Positions 17,682 to 25,501 of a stretch of DNA of 64,000 nucleotides are shown here, piece after piece. The stretch covers positions 52,227 through 116,226 of the forward strand of contig NZ_QGGO01000017.1 of the NCBI RefSeq assembly GCF_003148625.1. Reading direction: 5' to 3'. The notes beneath the pieces were generated by a model. The model was not told the DNA's origin and did not search any database. It was given only the letters and a program-made list of their open reading frames with translations. The position numbers and the translations under genes are program-made. How positions within the stretch are numbered: the stretch's first letter is position 1; every line of letters starts with the position of its first letter. This stretch comes from Arcicella aurantiaca (GTDB lineage: Bacteria; Bacteroidota; Bacteroidia; Cytophagales; Spirosomataceae).

Positions 17682-17712
17682 GCAGGAAGTGATGATTGGC
17701 AGAGCTTCCTGC
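17682..17712 (+). terminator. Hairpin after the TonB receptor
   Basis: GCAGGAAG / CTTCCTGC form an 8-base stem with a 15-base loop, starting 8 bases after the stop. It lacks a T-run. A second hairpin, CCCCGAAAT / ATTTCGGGG, lies at 17742-17761, and a third small one (GAACCTACGGTTC) near 17776. The cluster of stem-loops probably ends the receptor transcript or separates it from the YHS gene. Confidence 0.45.
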
Positions 17713-17875
17713 TTATGATGATTTGTTTAGGACGATTTGTTCCCCGAAATAAATTTCGGGGCTACAAAATTTACCGAACCTACGGTTCTTTTTAAAGAAA
17801 GTTTTAAAGTGTTCATTCAAGTCCGATTCGTCAGTCGCTAAATTTCACATAATTACTATCAATTCAATATACAAT

Positions 17876-18154
17876 ATGAAAAAGGTTATCATTGCCATTA
17901 TCAGCACATTGTGCTTATCGACAGGAGTTTTTGCTCAACATGAAGGACATTCAAAAAAGTCAGAGAAAGCTAAACAGCCAAAAGCTGAACAAGTTTTACA
18001 GAACGATGCTATCGACCCCATTTGTAAAATGTCTGTGCCAAAAGGTTCAAAACAAGTGTCGATTTATAAAGGCAAACAGGTTGGCTTTTGTAGTATTGTA
18101 TGCAAAGAAATGTTTGATAAAGACCCGAAAAAATATGCTGGTCACAAACACTAA
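17876..18154 (+). CDS. Secreted YHS-domain protein
   Basis: 92 residues with a clear signal peptide (1-20, ending VFAQ), a His/Lys-rich linker starting HEGHSKK, and a YHS domain (about 45-90) with the metal-binding residues of the family: DPICKMSV (Cys50) and GFCSIVCKEMF (Cys72, Cys76). YHS/TRASH domains bind heavy metals, often copper. It is exported to the periplasm or surface. It precedes the BNR protein by 12 bases and is surely in one operon with it. The His-containing tail (GHKH) may add to metal binding. Confidence 0.88.
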   Translation: MKKVIIAIISTLCLSTGVFAQHEGHSKKSEKAKQPKAEQVLQNDAIDPICKMSVPKGSKQVSIYKGKQVGFCSIVCKEMFDKDPKKYAGHKH

Positions 18155-18166
18155 AATTTTCAGTTT

Positions 18167-19354
18167 ATGAAATATTTAATCATTACTGTTTTGAGCGTTT
18201 TGTTGGGCTTAGAACAATCAAATAAAATTACGCAAATTTCTGACAGTCAGAATGTTGGAGTTACACCACGTTTTACGAAAGATGTAAATGGAAATCCTGT
18301 TTTGAGTTGGGTAGAAAAAGAAGGTGATAAAGTCAATCGTTTCTTTTTTGCTATTTTAAAAGATGGAGGAGCGACTTTTTCTGAGAAAATTATGGTCAAA
18401 GTTCCTGAAACTATCTCAACTCATGCCGAAGGAATGCCCAAAATTGCCTTCAAGAAAAATGGTGAAATTATTGCCAGTTTTGAAATGTCAAAACCAACAC
18501 CAACGGAGCGTTTCGCAGGAAATTTATACTACGTTGTGTCGAAAGATAATGGCAAAACTTGGACAGAACCTCAAACGGTTCATACTGATGTGACGGCAGG
18601 AAAAAGTCATTCTTTCAACGATATTACAACGCTTCCAGACGGACAAGTTGGTTTTGTTTGGTTGGATGAAAAATTAGGAAAATATACAGGCAGAAGCGTA
18701 AAATTTCGTCAGACGTTATCAGACGGCACGCTTTCGCCAGAAGTTGTGGTTGATTCAAACGCTTGTCAATGTTGTAGAACTAATCTTTTTGTCGATGCTG
18801 ATAAAAACTTACACATTCTTTATCGTGATATGTTGGTGGATGGTTCTCGGGATATTTCGCACGTAATTTCAAAAGACGGAGGAAAATCATTTACTGATGC
18901 AAAAGTCATTTTTGATGATAAATGGAAAGTAAACGCTTGTCCACATACAGGTCCAAGTATTACGCAAGTAGGTAAAGATTTGTACACAACTTGGTTTACA
19001 GGGAAAGAAAACGAAGCAGGCGTTAGACTTACCAAACTTGGTTCGGGCAAGTTGATAGATAATATTCAAACGAATAGGGCAAAACATCCACAAATCAGTA
19101 ATTTGAATGATAATTTGGTATTAGTTTGGGAGCAATCTATGCAGAAAGATGATACTTTTTTTACCAAAATTGGCTTGAAAATTTTTGGAAAAGACAGACT
19201 AAAACAAGAATGGCTAACACCCGATGGAATGGTTTGTAATTATCCAGTTGTAATGGCAGTAGGGGAGGATTTATTAATTGCTTATGAACAAAAAAAGGAT
19301 ATTCAGAGCAATTCTACTATCATCTTTCAACGTATAAGTACGGTGGCAAAATAA
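18167..19354 (+). CDS. BNR/sialidase-fold protein with CxCC motif, probable metal-locus component
   Basis: 395 residues with a short signal-peptide-like N-terminus. Asp-box motifs of a six-bladed beta-propeller recur: LKDGGATF, SKDNGKTW and SKDGGKSF. By similarity it would be labelled exo-alpha-sialidase, but the gene sits in a metal-type operon and carries DSNACQCCRTN (Cys200, Cys202, Cys203) plus NACPHTGP (Cys258, His260). These look like a metal site rather than a sugar-cleaving centre. I therefore treat the sialidase name as a fold description. Function, perhaps periplasmic copper handling, is inferred from position and Cys motif. The upstream YHS gene is 12 bases away. Confidence 0.75.
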   Translation: MKYLIITVLSVLLGLEQSNKITQISDSQNVGVTPRFTKDVNGNPVLSWVEKEGDKVNRFFFAILKDGGATFSEKIMVKVPETISTHAEGMPKIAFKKNGEIIASFEMSKPTPTERFAGNLYYVVSKDNGKTWTEPQTVHTDVTAGKSHSFNDITTLPDGQVGFVWLDEKLGKYTGRSVKFRQTLSDGTLSPEVVVDSNACQCCRTNLFVDADKNLHILYRDMLVDGSRDISHVISKDGGKSFTDAKVIFDDKWKVNACPHTGPSITQVGKDLYTTWFTGKENEAGVRLTKLGSGKLIDNIQTNRAKHPQISNLNDNLVLVWEQSMQKDDTFFTKIGLKIFGKDRLKQEWLTPDGMVCNYPVVMAVGEDLLIAYEQKKDIQSNSTIIFQRISTVAK

Positions 19355-19547
19355 AGCATTTTTTACGATTCGGGGATATTGTAATCTGTTGATAATCAGT
19401 ATTTTTACATATTTCTTCCGTTTGAGTATAAAATTTAGCCTTTTATGTATCCCTTTGTTAATTCGTGAAGATTTTTATTGTTTTCGGATTTATTATGGTT
19501 CATATTTGGTGTTGCAATTGTGCAACGCCAACCTAAGTAAAATTTTT

Positions 19548-20810
19548 ATGAATCACTTTCCGCCCCAAGTGAGACAAATGCAAGACATCATGTCTCACGC
19601 AAAATCCCTTGGAATACTCCATGGGCATTTTTCCGATTATCAATTAAACGGACAAACGATTAATCTTAATGGACAAGACCTACATCATTTCGCCAATTGT
19701 AGTTATCTTGGACTTGAGCTTGACCAACGTCTAAAGAATGCCGCCAAAGATGCCATCGAACGTTATGGTATTCAGTTTTCTTCTTCCCGAACTTACCTCG
19801 AATCAGGACTTTACGAGGTTTTGGAAGATAAATTATCTCAAATTTTTGGTAATCCTGTTATCGTTGCCCCCACAACGAGTTTAGGACATATTTCGTGGAT
19901 ACCAAACGTTGTACATAAAAATGATGCCGTCATTCTCGACCATCAAGTACACCGTAGCGTTCAGAATGCCACGATGATTGCCAAAGCTAATGGAACGCAC
20001 GTAGAATTGTTGCGTCATAATCGCATGGATTTGTTGGAAGACCGCATTATTGAGCTTTCAGCAAAATATCGTAAAGTTTGGTACATGGCAGACGGTGTAT
20101 ATTCAATGTTTGGAGACGTTGCACCAATGCAGGAATTATATGATTTGTTGAATAGACACGAGCAGTTTCATTTGTACGTAGATGATGCCCACGGAATGAG
20201 TTGGGCTGGTAAACACGGACGTGGCTATGCCCTTAGTAATGTGGACTATTACCACGAAAAAATGTGTTTGATTACCTCTATCAATAAAGGTTTTGGAGCA
20301 AATGGTTCTGCGATGGTTTTTTCGGATGAAATCCAGAAGGCAATGATAAAAAATGCAGGGTCAACATTGATTTTTTCTGGACCAGTTTCTCCTGTAATGT
20401 TGACGGCAGGAATTGCTTCGGCAGATATTCATTTGAGCGATGAAATTTATGACCGTCAGAACAGATTAACGGATTTAATTAAACATTTCAACCAAACCGC
20501 AATAGCTTTAGATTTGCCTTTGGTTCGTCAAGATATTACGCCAATTTGTTATTTAGCCGTTGGAGCAAATCCGCTTCATTGCGTAGAAATTGCTCATGGT
20601 TTGCAACAAGACGGTTATTTTGTCAATGTTTCGTCTTTCCCAACGGTTCCATTGAAAAATTCGGGAATGAGAATTACCCTCAATACCAATCATACCGAAG
20701 AGGCAATTACAGGTTTGTTAAACTCTTTAAAAAATAGAATGGACGAACGAGAAATTGTTACAGAAGAAGTGCTGAAACCGTTTGTGAGTAGAGATTTAGT
20801 AGTGGCTTAG
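19548..20810 (+). CDS. PLP-dependent acyltransferase of the alpha-oxoamine synthase family
   Basis: Fold-type I PLP enzyme of the AONS/KBL/serine palmitoyltransferase group, 420 residues from the ATG at 19548. An open extension to 19389 encodes a hydrophobic, low-quality stretch and is rejected. The motifs are HHFANCSYLGLELDQRL at the N-terminus, ADGVYSMFGDVAP near 181, the cofactor-binding VDDAHG (211-216) and the Schiff-base lysine in TSINKGFGANG (Lys247). Such enzymes join an amino acid to an acyl-CoA or acyl-ACP with loss of CO2 (sphingolipid, sulfonolipid, biotin or threonine pathways). No neighbouring gene identifies the substrate. It is not a typical KBL or BioF because the N-terminal region is atypical. 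Confidence 0.82.
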   Translation: MNHFPPQVRQMQDIMSHAKSLGILHGHFSDYQLNGQTINLNGQDLHHFANCSYLGLELDQRLKNAAKDAIERYGIQFSSSRTYLESGLYEVLEDKLSQIFGNPVIVAPTTSLGHISWIPNVVHKNDAVILDHQVHRSVQNATMIAKANGTHVELLRHNRMDLLEDRIIELSAKYRKVWYMADGVYSMFGDVAPMQELYDLLNRHEQFHLYVDDAHGMSWAGKHGRGYALSNVDYYHEKMCLITSINKGFGANGSAMVFSDEIQKAMIKNAGSTLIFSGPVSPVMLTAGIASADIHLSDEIYDRQNRLTDLIKHFNQTAIALDLPLVRQDITPICYLAVGANPLHCVEIAHGLQQDGYFVNVSSFPTVPLKNSGMRITLNTNHTEEAITGLLNSLKNRMDEREIVTEEVLKPFVSRDLVVA

Positions 20811-20941
20811 TACACTGTTTAATAAATTATTTCAACTTCCCGAAAGTAAAAAAACTTTCGGGAAGTAGTCGAGAGGTTCACTTCCCGAAAGTTTTTTCTA
20901 CTTTCGGGAAGTTGAAGAAACTTATTAAACACTGTACTTAG
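20806..20941. repeat. Nested inverted repeat with two internal hairpins
   Basis: Outer arms of about 55 bases are roughly complementary (CTTAGTACACTGTTTAATAA at the left, TTATTAAACACTGTACTTAG at the right). Each arm also contains its own hairpin built from ACTTCCCGAAAGT and ACTTTCGGGAAGT. The left arm begins in the stop codon of the PLP enzyme. It can serve as a terminator. The symmetric double-hairpin design resembles a small non-autonomous mobile element. Confidence 0.8.
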
Positions 20942-21005
20942 TTAGGTATTAGTGTTGGCTCATTATTAATCAAGTTGTTCAATCATAAACTAATACTTAT
21001 GAGAA
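20939..21005. repeat. Dispersed stem-loop repeat (TATTAGTRTT family)
   Basis: GTTAGGTATTAGTGTTGG...TTATTAATCAAG...AACTAATACTTAT. The same order of blocks is found at about 15186-15300 and about 28410-28475. The ends ATTAGTRTT and AATACTTAT/AACTAATACTTA are roughly complementary. Function unknown. Confidence 0.5.
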
Positions 21006-21091
21006 ATTTGCTTATGTCGTATTTGGAGTATTTAAGAACGTACTGACTAAAAGGAAACTCCAATACTAACAACTAAATACTGAAACCTAAA

Positions 21092-21146
21092 AACAAAAAA
21101 TAGGGTAAATAAATGGCTTAATACCATTTGTTTACCCTATTTTTTG
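21092..21146 (+). terminator. Hairpin terminator upstream of the FUSC gene
   Basis: AAAATAGGGTAAATAAATGG pairs with CCATTTGTTTACCCTATTTT around a 7-base loop, and T-rich sequence follows. It lies inside the longest open frame of the FUSC gene (ATG at 21128), which argues that translation really starts downstream at 21221. A -7-like box TATCTTTG at 21181-21188 sits between the hairpin and that start. Confidence 0.7.
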
Positions 21147-21220
21147 TGCGAAAAACTCAACCTCGCATGGTTTTTTCATGTATCTTTGGAAAGCATCATT
21201 TTGAAATTTCTGATACAATA

Positions 21221-23404
21221 ATGTCAACCAATTCCATATATAAAACCTCAAATACTATTAAAAGCTTTGTGCTAAGTCCACATTTTGGTGATGGACTACG
21301 GATAACCTTTGGGGTAGTGCTTCCGAGTTTATTGTTGGCACAATTTGATTTATTAAAAACAGGAATCAATATTTCTTTAGGAGCATTATGTGCCAGTATT
21401 GCTGATACTCCGGGGCCTATCACGCACAGAAGAAATGCCATGTTTTTCACGATAGGTTTAGTAACAATCGTTTCATTGATAACGGGTTTAGCTACGATTT
21501 CGGTATTCGTAACAGCTTTACTGATTGGCGGGTTAAGTTTCTTGTTTTCAATGTCTTATATCTATGGGAATCGTGCTTCGTCAATTGGAGTAGCGGCTTT
21601 ATTGGTAATGATTTTGGGAATAGATGATATTCGTCCATTGTCCGAAATTGTGATGTATTCACTTTTTATCACGCTCGGAGGAATTTGGTACACAGCCCTG
21701 AGTTTGTCGCTTTACAAAATTATGCCTTATCGTTTGGCGACTTTATCATTGGCTGAATGTGTGATGGAAATTGCTGATTTTATGAAAATTAAGGCAGGTT
21801 TTTATCATGCAGGAATGGATTATGACGAAAACTACAAGAAATTAATTGAAGCACAAATAACGGTTAATGAACGCCTTGACGCAGTAAGAGAACAACTATT
21901 TAAAAGTCGTGAAATAGTAAGAGAAAATACCCAAGAAGGACGTTTTTTATTGGTCGTTTTTGTGGATATGGTTGATTTGTACGAACAAATTATTTCTACT
22001 TTTTACAACTATCAAAAACTCCATAAACAGTTTGACCATACAGGAATTTTGACCGATTTTGAGGTAATTCTAACGCTTCTTTCTCAGCAAATTGAAGAAA
22101 TCGCTTTTTCATTAAAAGATGGAACAAAACCCAATTTCGATTTAAGTTTACCTCGAAAAATTCAAGAATTGAAATTAGCCATTGAAGCACTTTCGCCCGA
22201 AGGCGATACCATAGGAGAATCTGCTATTTTTTCAAGCACAGGTTTACAAGCACTTAAAAATATTGAAGTAAATGTTGAGAATATTTATCTCAGAATAAAG
22301 AAAATTAAAGGCTATTTTAAAGAAAAACAACTCAAAAAATTGGGTAGAAATGAGATTAAAATAAACTCATTTACGTCGCACCAAGAATATGAATTGGATA
22401 CTTTCTTTGAAAATCTTAACCTAAAATCTGAAAACTTCAGACACGCCCTTCGTGTTTCGGGCATGATGCTGATAGGTTTTATTATTGCCCAATCTTTCAA
22501 TTTTTTACATAGCAATTGGATTCTCTTGACCATCATGGTGATTATGAAACCCGCTTATAGTCTCACCAAAGAGCGTAATCTCGACCGACTCATTGGTACA
22601 GTTTCGGGTGCATTTATTGGCATGATGATTCTCAATTATGTTACCAACGACTACTGGCTTTTTGGTATTTTGCTTTTTTGTATGTTGGGAACGTATAGTT
22701 TTCAACGCAAAACGTATTTGGTCAGCGTGGTATTTATGACACCATTCATTCTCATTCTTTTTGACTTTTTGGGCATGGGAAGTCGAGCTTTAATGATTGA
22801 GCGAGTTTATGATACCATTATTGGCGGAGGCTTGGCTTTTATTGGCAGTTACGTTTTACTGCCTAATTGGGAACACGAGAAACTAAGAAAGACTTTAGGC
22901 GAAATGTTGGAAGCCAATTTGGCGTATTATCATCAAGTTGCTCAAATGTATTTTGGAGAAAAATACGACCGAGTTCCTTATAAAATTATCCGTAAAGAAG
23001 TATTTGTACGAAGTGCCAATTTAGCTTCTGGTTTTCAAAGAATGTTCTCCGAACCCAAGCATAAGCAGTTGAGTATAAATGAAGTACATAAGTTTTCGGT
23101 TTTGAATCACTTAATGTCCTCTTACGTAGCCACGCTTGCCTTGTACGCCAAAGAGCATTTTGAAACATTGCCAGATTTTGAGGAATTAAAACAGATTGCT
23201 CAGAATACCGAAAACATGATGAACGAAGCCATCAAAATTATAGAACAAAGCGAATTTGTGACGAAAGAAAATATCCAAATATTGAAACTAAAAGCAACCA
23301 CAGAAACCGACGAAGAAAGCAAAATTGTCATTCCCGAACAATTTATGAATCTTCAAAAAGTTGCTTTTGATATTTGTAAAATTTCCGAGCGGATTCGGTT
23401 GTAA
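21221..23404 (+). CDS. FUSC-family inner membrane protein (YccS/YhfK-like)
   Basis: 727 residues from the ATG at 21221. The upstream extension to 21128 is crossed by a terminator and is rejected. Two blocks of about five membrane helices (about 50-170 and 405-520) are separated by a cytoplasmic helical region and followed by a soluble C-terminal domain. This is the duplicated FUSC layout shared with aromatic acid efflux proteins (AaeB) and YccS. Motifs include LGALCASIADTPGPITHRRNAM in the first block and the second-block MVIMKPAYSLTKERNLDRLIGTVSGAFIG. Transport substrate is unknown. It may export aromatic or xenobiotic acids. Confidence 0.87.
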   Translation: MSTNSIYKTSNTIKSFVLSPHFGDGLRITFGVVLPSLLLAQFDLLKTGINISLGALCASIADTPGPITHRRNAMFFTIGLVTIVSLITGLATISVFVTALLIGGLSFLFSMSYIYGNRASSIGVAALLVMILGIDDIRPLSEIVMYSLFITLGGIWYTALSLSLYKIMPYRLATLSLAECVMEIADFMKIKAGFYHAGMDYDENYKKLIEAQITVNERLDAVREQLFKSREIVRENTQEGRFLLVVFVDMVDLYEQIISTFYNYQKLHKQFDHTGILTDFEVILTLLSQQIEEIAFSLKDGTKPNFDLSLPRKIQELKLAIEALSPEGDTIGESAIFSSTGLQALKNIEVNVENIYLRIKKIKGYFKEKQLKKLGRNEIKINSFTSHQEYELDTFFENLNLKSENFRHALRVSGMMLIGFIIAQSFNFLHSNWILLTIMVIMKPAYSLTKERNLDRLIGTVSGAFIGMMILNYVTNDYWLFGILLFCMLGTYSFQRKTYLVSVVFMTPFILILFDFLGMGSRALMIERVYDTIIGGGLAFIGSYVLLPNWEHEKLRKTLGEMLEANLAYYHQVAQMYFGEKYDRVPYKIIRKEVFVRSANLASGFQRMFSEPKHKQLSINEVHKFSVLNHLMSSYVATLALYAKEHFETLPDFEELKQIAQNTENMMNEAIKIIEQSEFVTKENIQILKLKATTETDEESKIVIPEQFMNLQKVAFDICKISERIRL

Positions 23405-23478
23405 AAAAAAACTGTTATCTTTAACCTTTCATCTAATAAACAAAAACCACTTTTATCTTTAGTATCAACCCTTCACGT

Positions 23479-24720
23479 ATGGAACGTTTCACAGGACTCA
23501 TTGGAATTGTATTGATTTTGGGCATCGCCTATTTGATGTCAAATAATAGAAAAGCTATTAATTTTCGAACTGTTGGTATGGGCTTGGCTTTGCAAACAGC
23601 TTTAGCCGTTTTTATCTTGAAAACTTCAGTTGGAGCATTAGCATTTTCAACATTGGGGAGTTGGGTTACTCGTGTAATTAATTTCAGTAACGAAGGTGCA
23701 AAATTTGTTTTTGGTCCATTGGCGGATGTTCCAGCGGTATCAAAAGCATTTGATGGCGGCGGTTTCATTTTCTTCTTTAATATCATTCCTACTATCATTT
23801 TCGTAGCCGTTTTGGTGAATATTTTTTACCATTTAGGTATAATTCAAGCGGTTGTTAGAATATTAGCCAAAGGAATGAAATTCTTGATGGGTGTAAGTGG
23901 TTCAGAAGCACTTTCTAATATTTCGAGTGCTTTTGTAGGGCAAGTTGAAGCTCAAATCATGATTAAGCCTTATTTGAAAGGAATGACACTTTCTGAATTA
24001 ACTGCCTCAATGTCTGGTAGTTATGCTTGTATTGCAGGTGGTGTAATGGCTACTTACATTCAGTTTGGTGTACCTGCCGCTTATTTGATTGCAGCGAGTA
24101 TTATGGCTGCTCCGGGAGCTTTGGCAATTTCAAAAATTATTTATCCAGAAACTGAAGAGTCGGAAACGAAAGGAATTGTAAAATTGGAAGTTAAAAAAGA
24201 ATATACAAACCTGATTGATGCTATTTCAGCAGGTTGTTCAGACGGACTAAAAGTTGGTTTAAATGTATTAGCCATGCTTATCGGTTTCTTGGCTTTGATT
24301 GCCCTTATCAACTTTATTTTTAGTAAAGTAGGAGGTATTTTCAACTATGCTGATTTTAGTTTAGATACGCTTTTAGGATATTTATTTGCAGGTTTTGCTT
24401 GGTGTATGGGTGTACCAAAAGAAGAAATTGTACAAGCAGGTTCATTAATGGGAACGAAGTTGGCAGCCAATGAATTTGTGGCATATTTGAAATTATCACC
24501 AATGATTCAAGCTCATACGCTTTCTCCAAAAACAATTGCTATTGTCAGTTTTGCCTTATGTGGCTTTGCGAATTTTGGGTCTTTGGGTATTCAAATTGGA
24601 GGAATTAGTGCATTAGAACCAAGTCGTAGAAAAGATTTGACAAAAGTAGCAGTTCGTGCCTTAATTGCTGGAACATTAGCCAGTTATATGTCGGCTACTT
24701 TGGCGGGGATGTTGTTTTAG
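23479..24720 (+). CDS. nupC: Concentrative nucleoside transporter, NupC/CNT family
   Basis: 413 residues with 8-10 membrane helices, importing nucleosides with sodium or protons. Family motifs are visible: FVFGPLADVPAVSKAFDGGGFIFFFNIIPTIIF, GVSGSEALSNISSAFVGQVEAQ, the re-entrant loop with SGSYACIAGGVMATYIQFG, and NEFVAYLKLSP and CGFANFGSLGIQIGG near the C-terminus, which line the substrate site. The length is typical. -7-like boxes (TATCTTTA) lie at 23416 and 23454. The gene is followed by its own terminator and is probably monocistronic. Confidence 0.93.
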   Translation: MERFTGLIGIVLILGIAYLMSNNRKAINFRTVGMGLALQTALAVFILKTSVGALAFSTLGSWVTRVINFSNEGAKFVFGPLADVPAVSKAFDGGGFIFFFNIIPTIIFVAVLVNIFYHLGIIQAVVRILAKGMKFLMGVSGSEALSNISSAFVGQVEAQIMIKPYLKGMTLSELTASMSGSYACIAGGVMATYIQFGVPAAYLIAASIMAAPGALAISKIIYPETEESETKGIVKLEVKKEYTNLIDAISAGCSDGLKVGLNVLAMLIGFLALIALINFIFSKVGGIFNYADFSLDTLLGYLFAGFAWCMGVPKEEIVQAGSLMGTKLAANEFVAYLKLSPMIQAHTLSPKTIAIVSFALCGFANFGSLGIQIGGISALEPSRRKDLTKVAVRALIAGTLASYMSATLAGMLF

Positions 24721-24774
24721 ATTTTATTTTGAAGCAAATACCAAATCTCAAAAAAAAACGTTATTTTCGTAACC

Positions 24775-24808
24775 AAAATGTCAGCCTAAATGGTTGGCAT
24801 TTTTTTTG
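24775..24808 (+). terminator. Terminator of nupC
   Basis: Stem AAAATGTCAGCC / GGTTGGCATTTT with G-T wobbles, a 5-base loop, and a run of eight T. Confidence 0.75.
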
Positions 24809-24868
24809 ATAACATTCCTTATATCACATAAATAGAATCTCAACCACGATTCAATAAAATAATCCCCA

Positions 24869-25438
24869 ATGGCAAATCAACTTAGTGTTTTATCATCTTT
24901 TACACACATTACACAAGAAATTCAAGGTATTCGTGCCATCGTATCTGTTCAATATCCAGAATTAACTGCCATGCAGTCGCTGAGTGATTCGTTTTCAAAA
25001 ATTTTGGGAAATAAAAGAGCCGTTTATTTAGCTGTTACTGACCAACAATTTTGGCACGTTCATACAGTAGGAGAGAAAGTTGTGAAAAAAACACCAATTG
25101 AAGCAAATCATATTGATGATGTGAAAATCTCTAATACAACGCTTACGGGTGAAAGAGACGTTAAATTGCCACAAATAACTATTACAACGAAGCAAGTAAC
25201 TCACAAAACGGTTAAGGAGGGAAAAGAGAAAAAGACAGTGGAAGTTCCCAATTTTACACAACATGATTTTACGTTGTTTCCTGTAACTTTCCTTCCAAAT
25301 TTGAAGTATAGCCAAAAAATGGATGAGGTGCTTCAATCAGTTGAAATGAGACAAATTGTATTGACTTCGTTGCAAAAAATCCAAACAAAAATTGCAGATA
25401 AAAAAATAATTGAGCAGTTCAACGCTCAAGGAAAATAA
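24869..25438 (+). CDS. Hypothetical protein
   Basis: 189 residues, no signal peptide or membrane segment. A helical N-terminus (SSFTHITQEIQGIRAIVSVQ) is followed by a predicted beta-rich middle with many Thr/Lys (VKLPQITITTKQVTHKTVKEGKEKKTVEV) and a helical C-terminus. I do not recognise a family. It has good coding character and its stop is directly followed by a 27-base-arm inverted repeat shared with the end of nadB. Position alone suggests no function. Confidence 0.75.
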   Translation: MANQLSVLSSFTHITQEIQGIRAIVSVQYPELTAMQSLSDSFSKILGNKRAVYLAVTDQQFWHVHTVGEKVVKKTPIEANHIDDVKISNTTLTGERDVKLPQITITTKQVTHKTVKEGKEKKTVEVPNFTQHDFTLFPVTFLPNLKYSQKMDEVLQSVEMRQIVLTSLQKIQTKIADKKIIEQFNAQGK

Positions 25439-25439
25439 T

Positions 25440-25501
25440 AATAATGTAACACAGACTTTAGTCTGTACCAACTTACAGACTAAAGTCTGTGTTACATTAT
25501 T
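25440..25501. repeat. Perfect 27-base inverted repeat between convergent genes
   Basis: The arms at 25440-25466 and 25475-25501 are exact complements (AATAATGTAACACAGACT... ) with an 8-base loop. Each arm also holds a near-palindrome, ACAGACTTTAGTCTGT. It covers the nadB stop and starts one base after the stop of the hypothetical gene, so it probably terminates both. Confidence 0.85.

Noticed and set aside
18167..19354. Naming this gene exo-alpha-sialidase
   Set aside because: Only Asp boxes support it. The CxCC motif and metal-type neighbours point elsewhere.
19389..19547. N-terminal extension of the PLP enzyme
   Set aside because: The 53 extra residues are hydrophobic and unrelated to the family. 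The ATG at 19548 matches the usual start.
21128..21220. N-terminal extension of the FUSC protein
   Set aside because: It is crossed by a hairpin terminator, and a -7-like box lies before the ATG at 21221.
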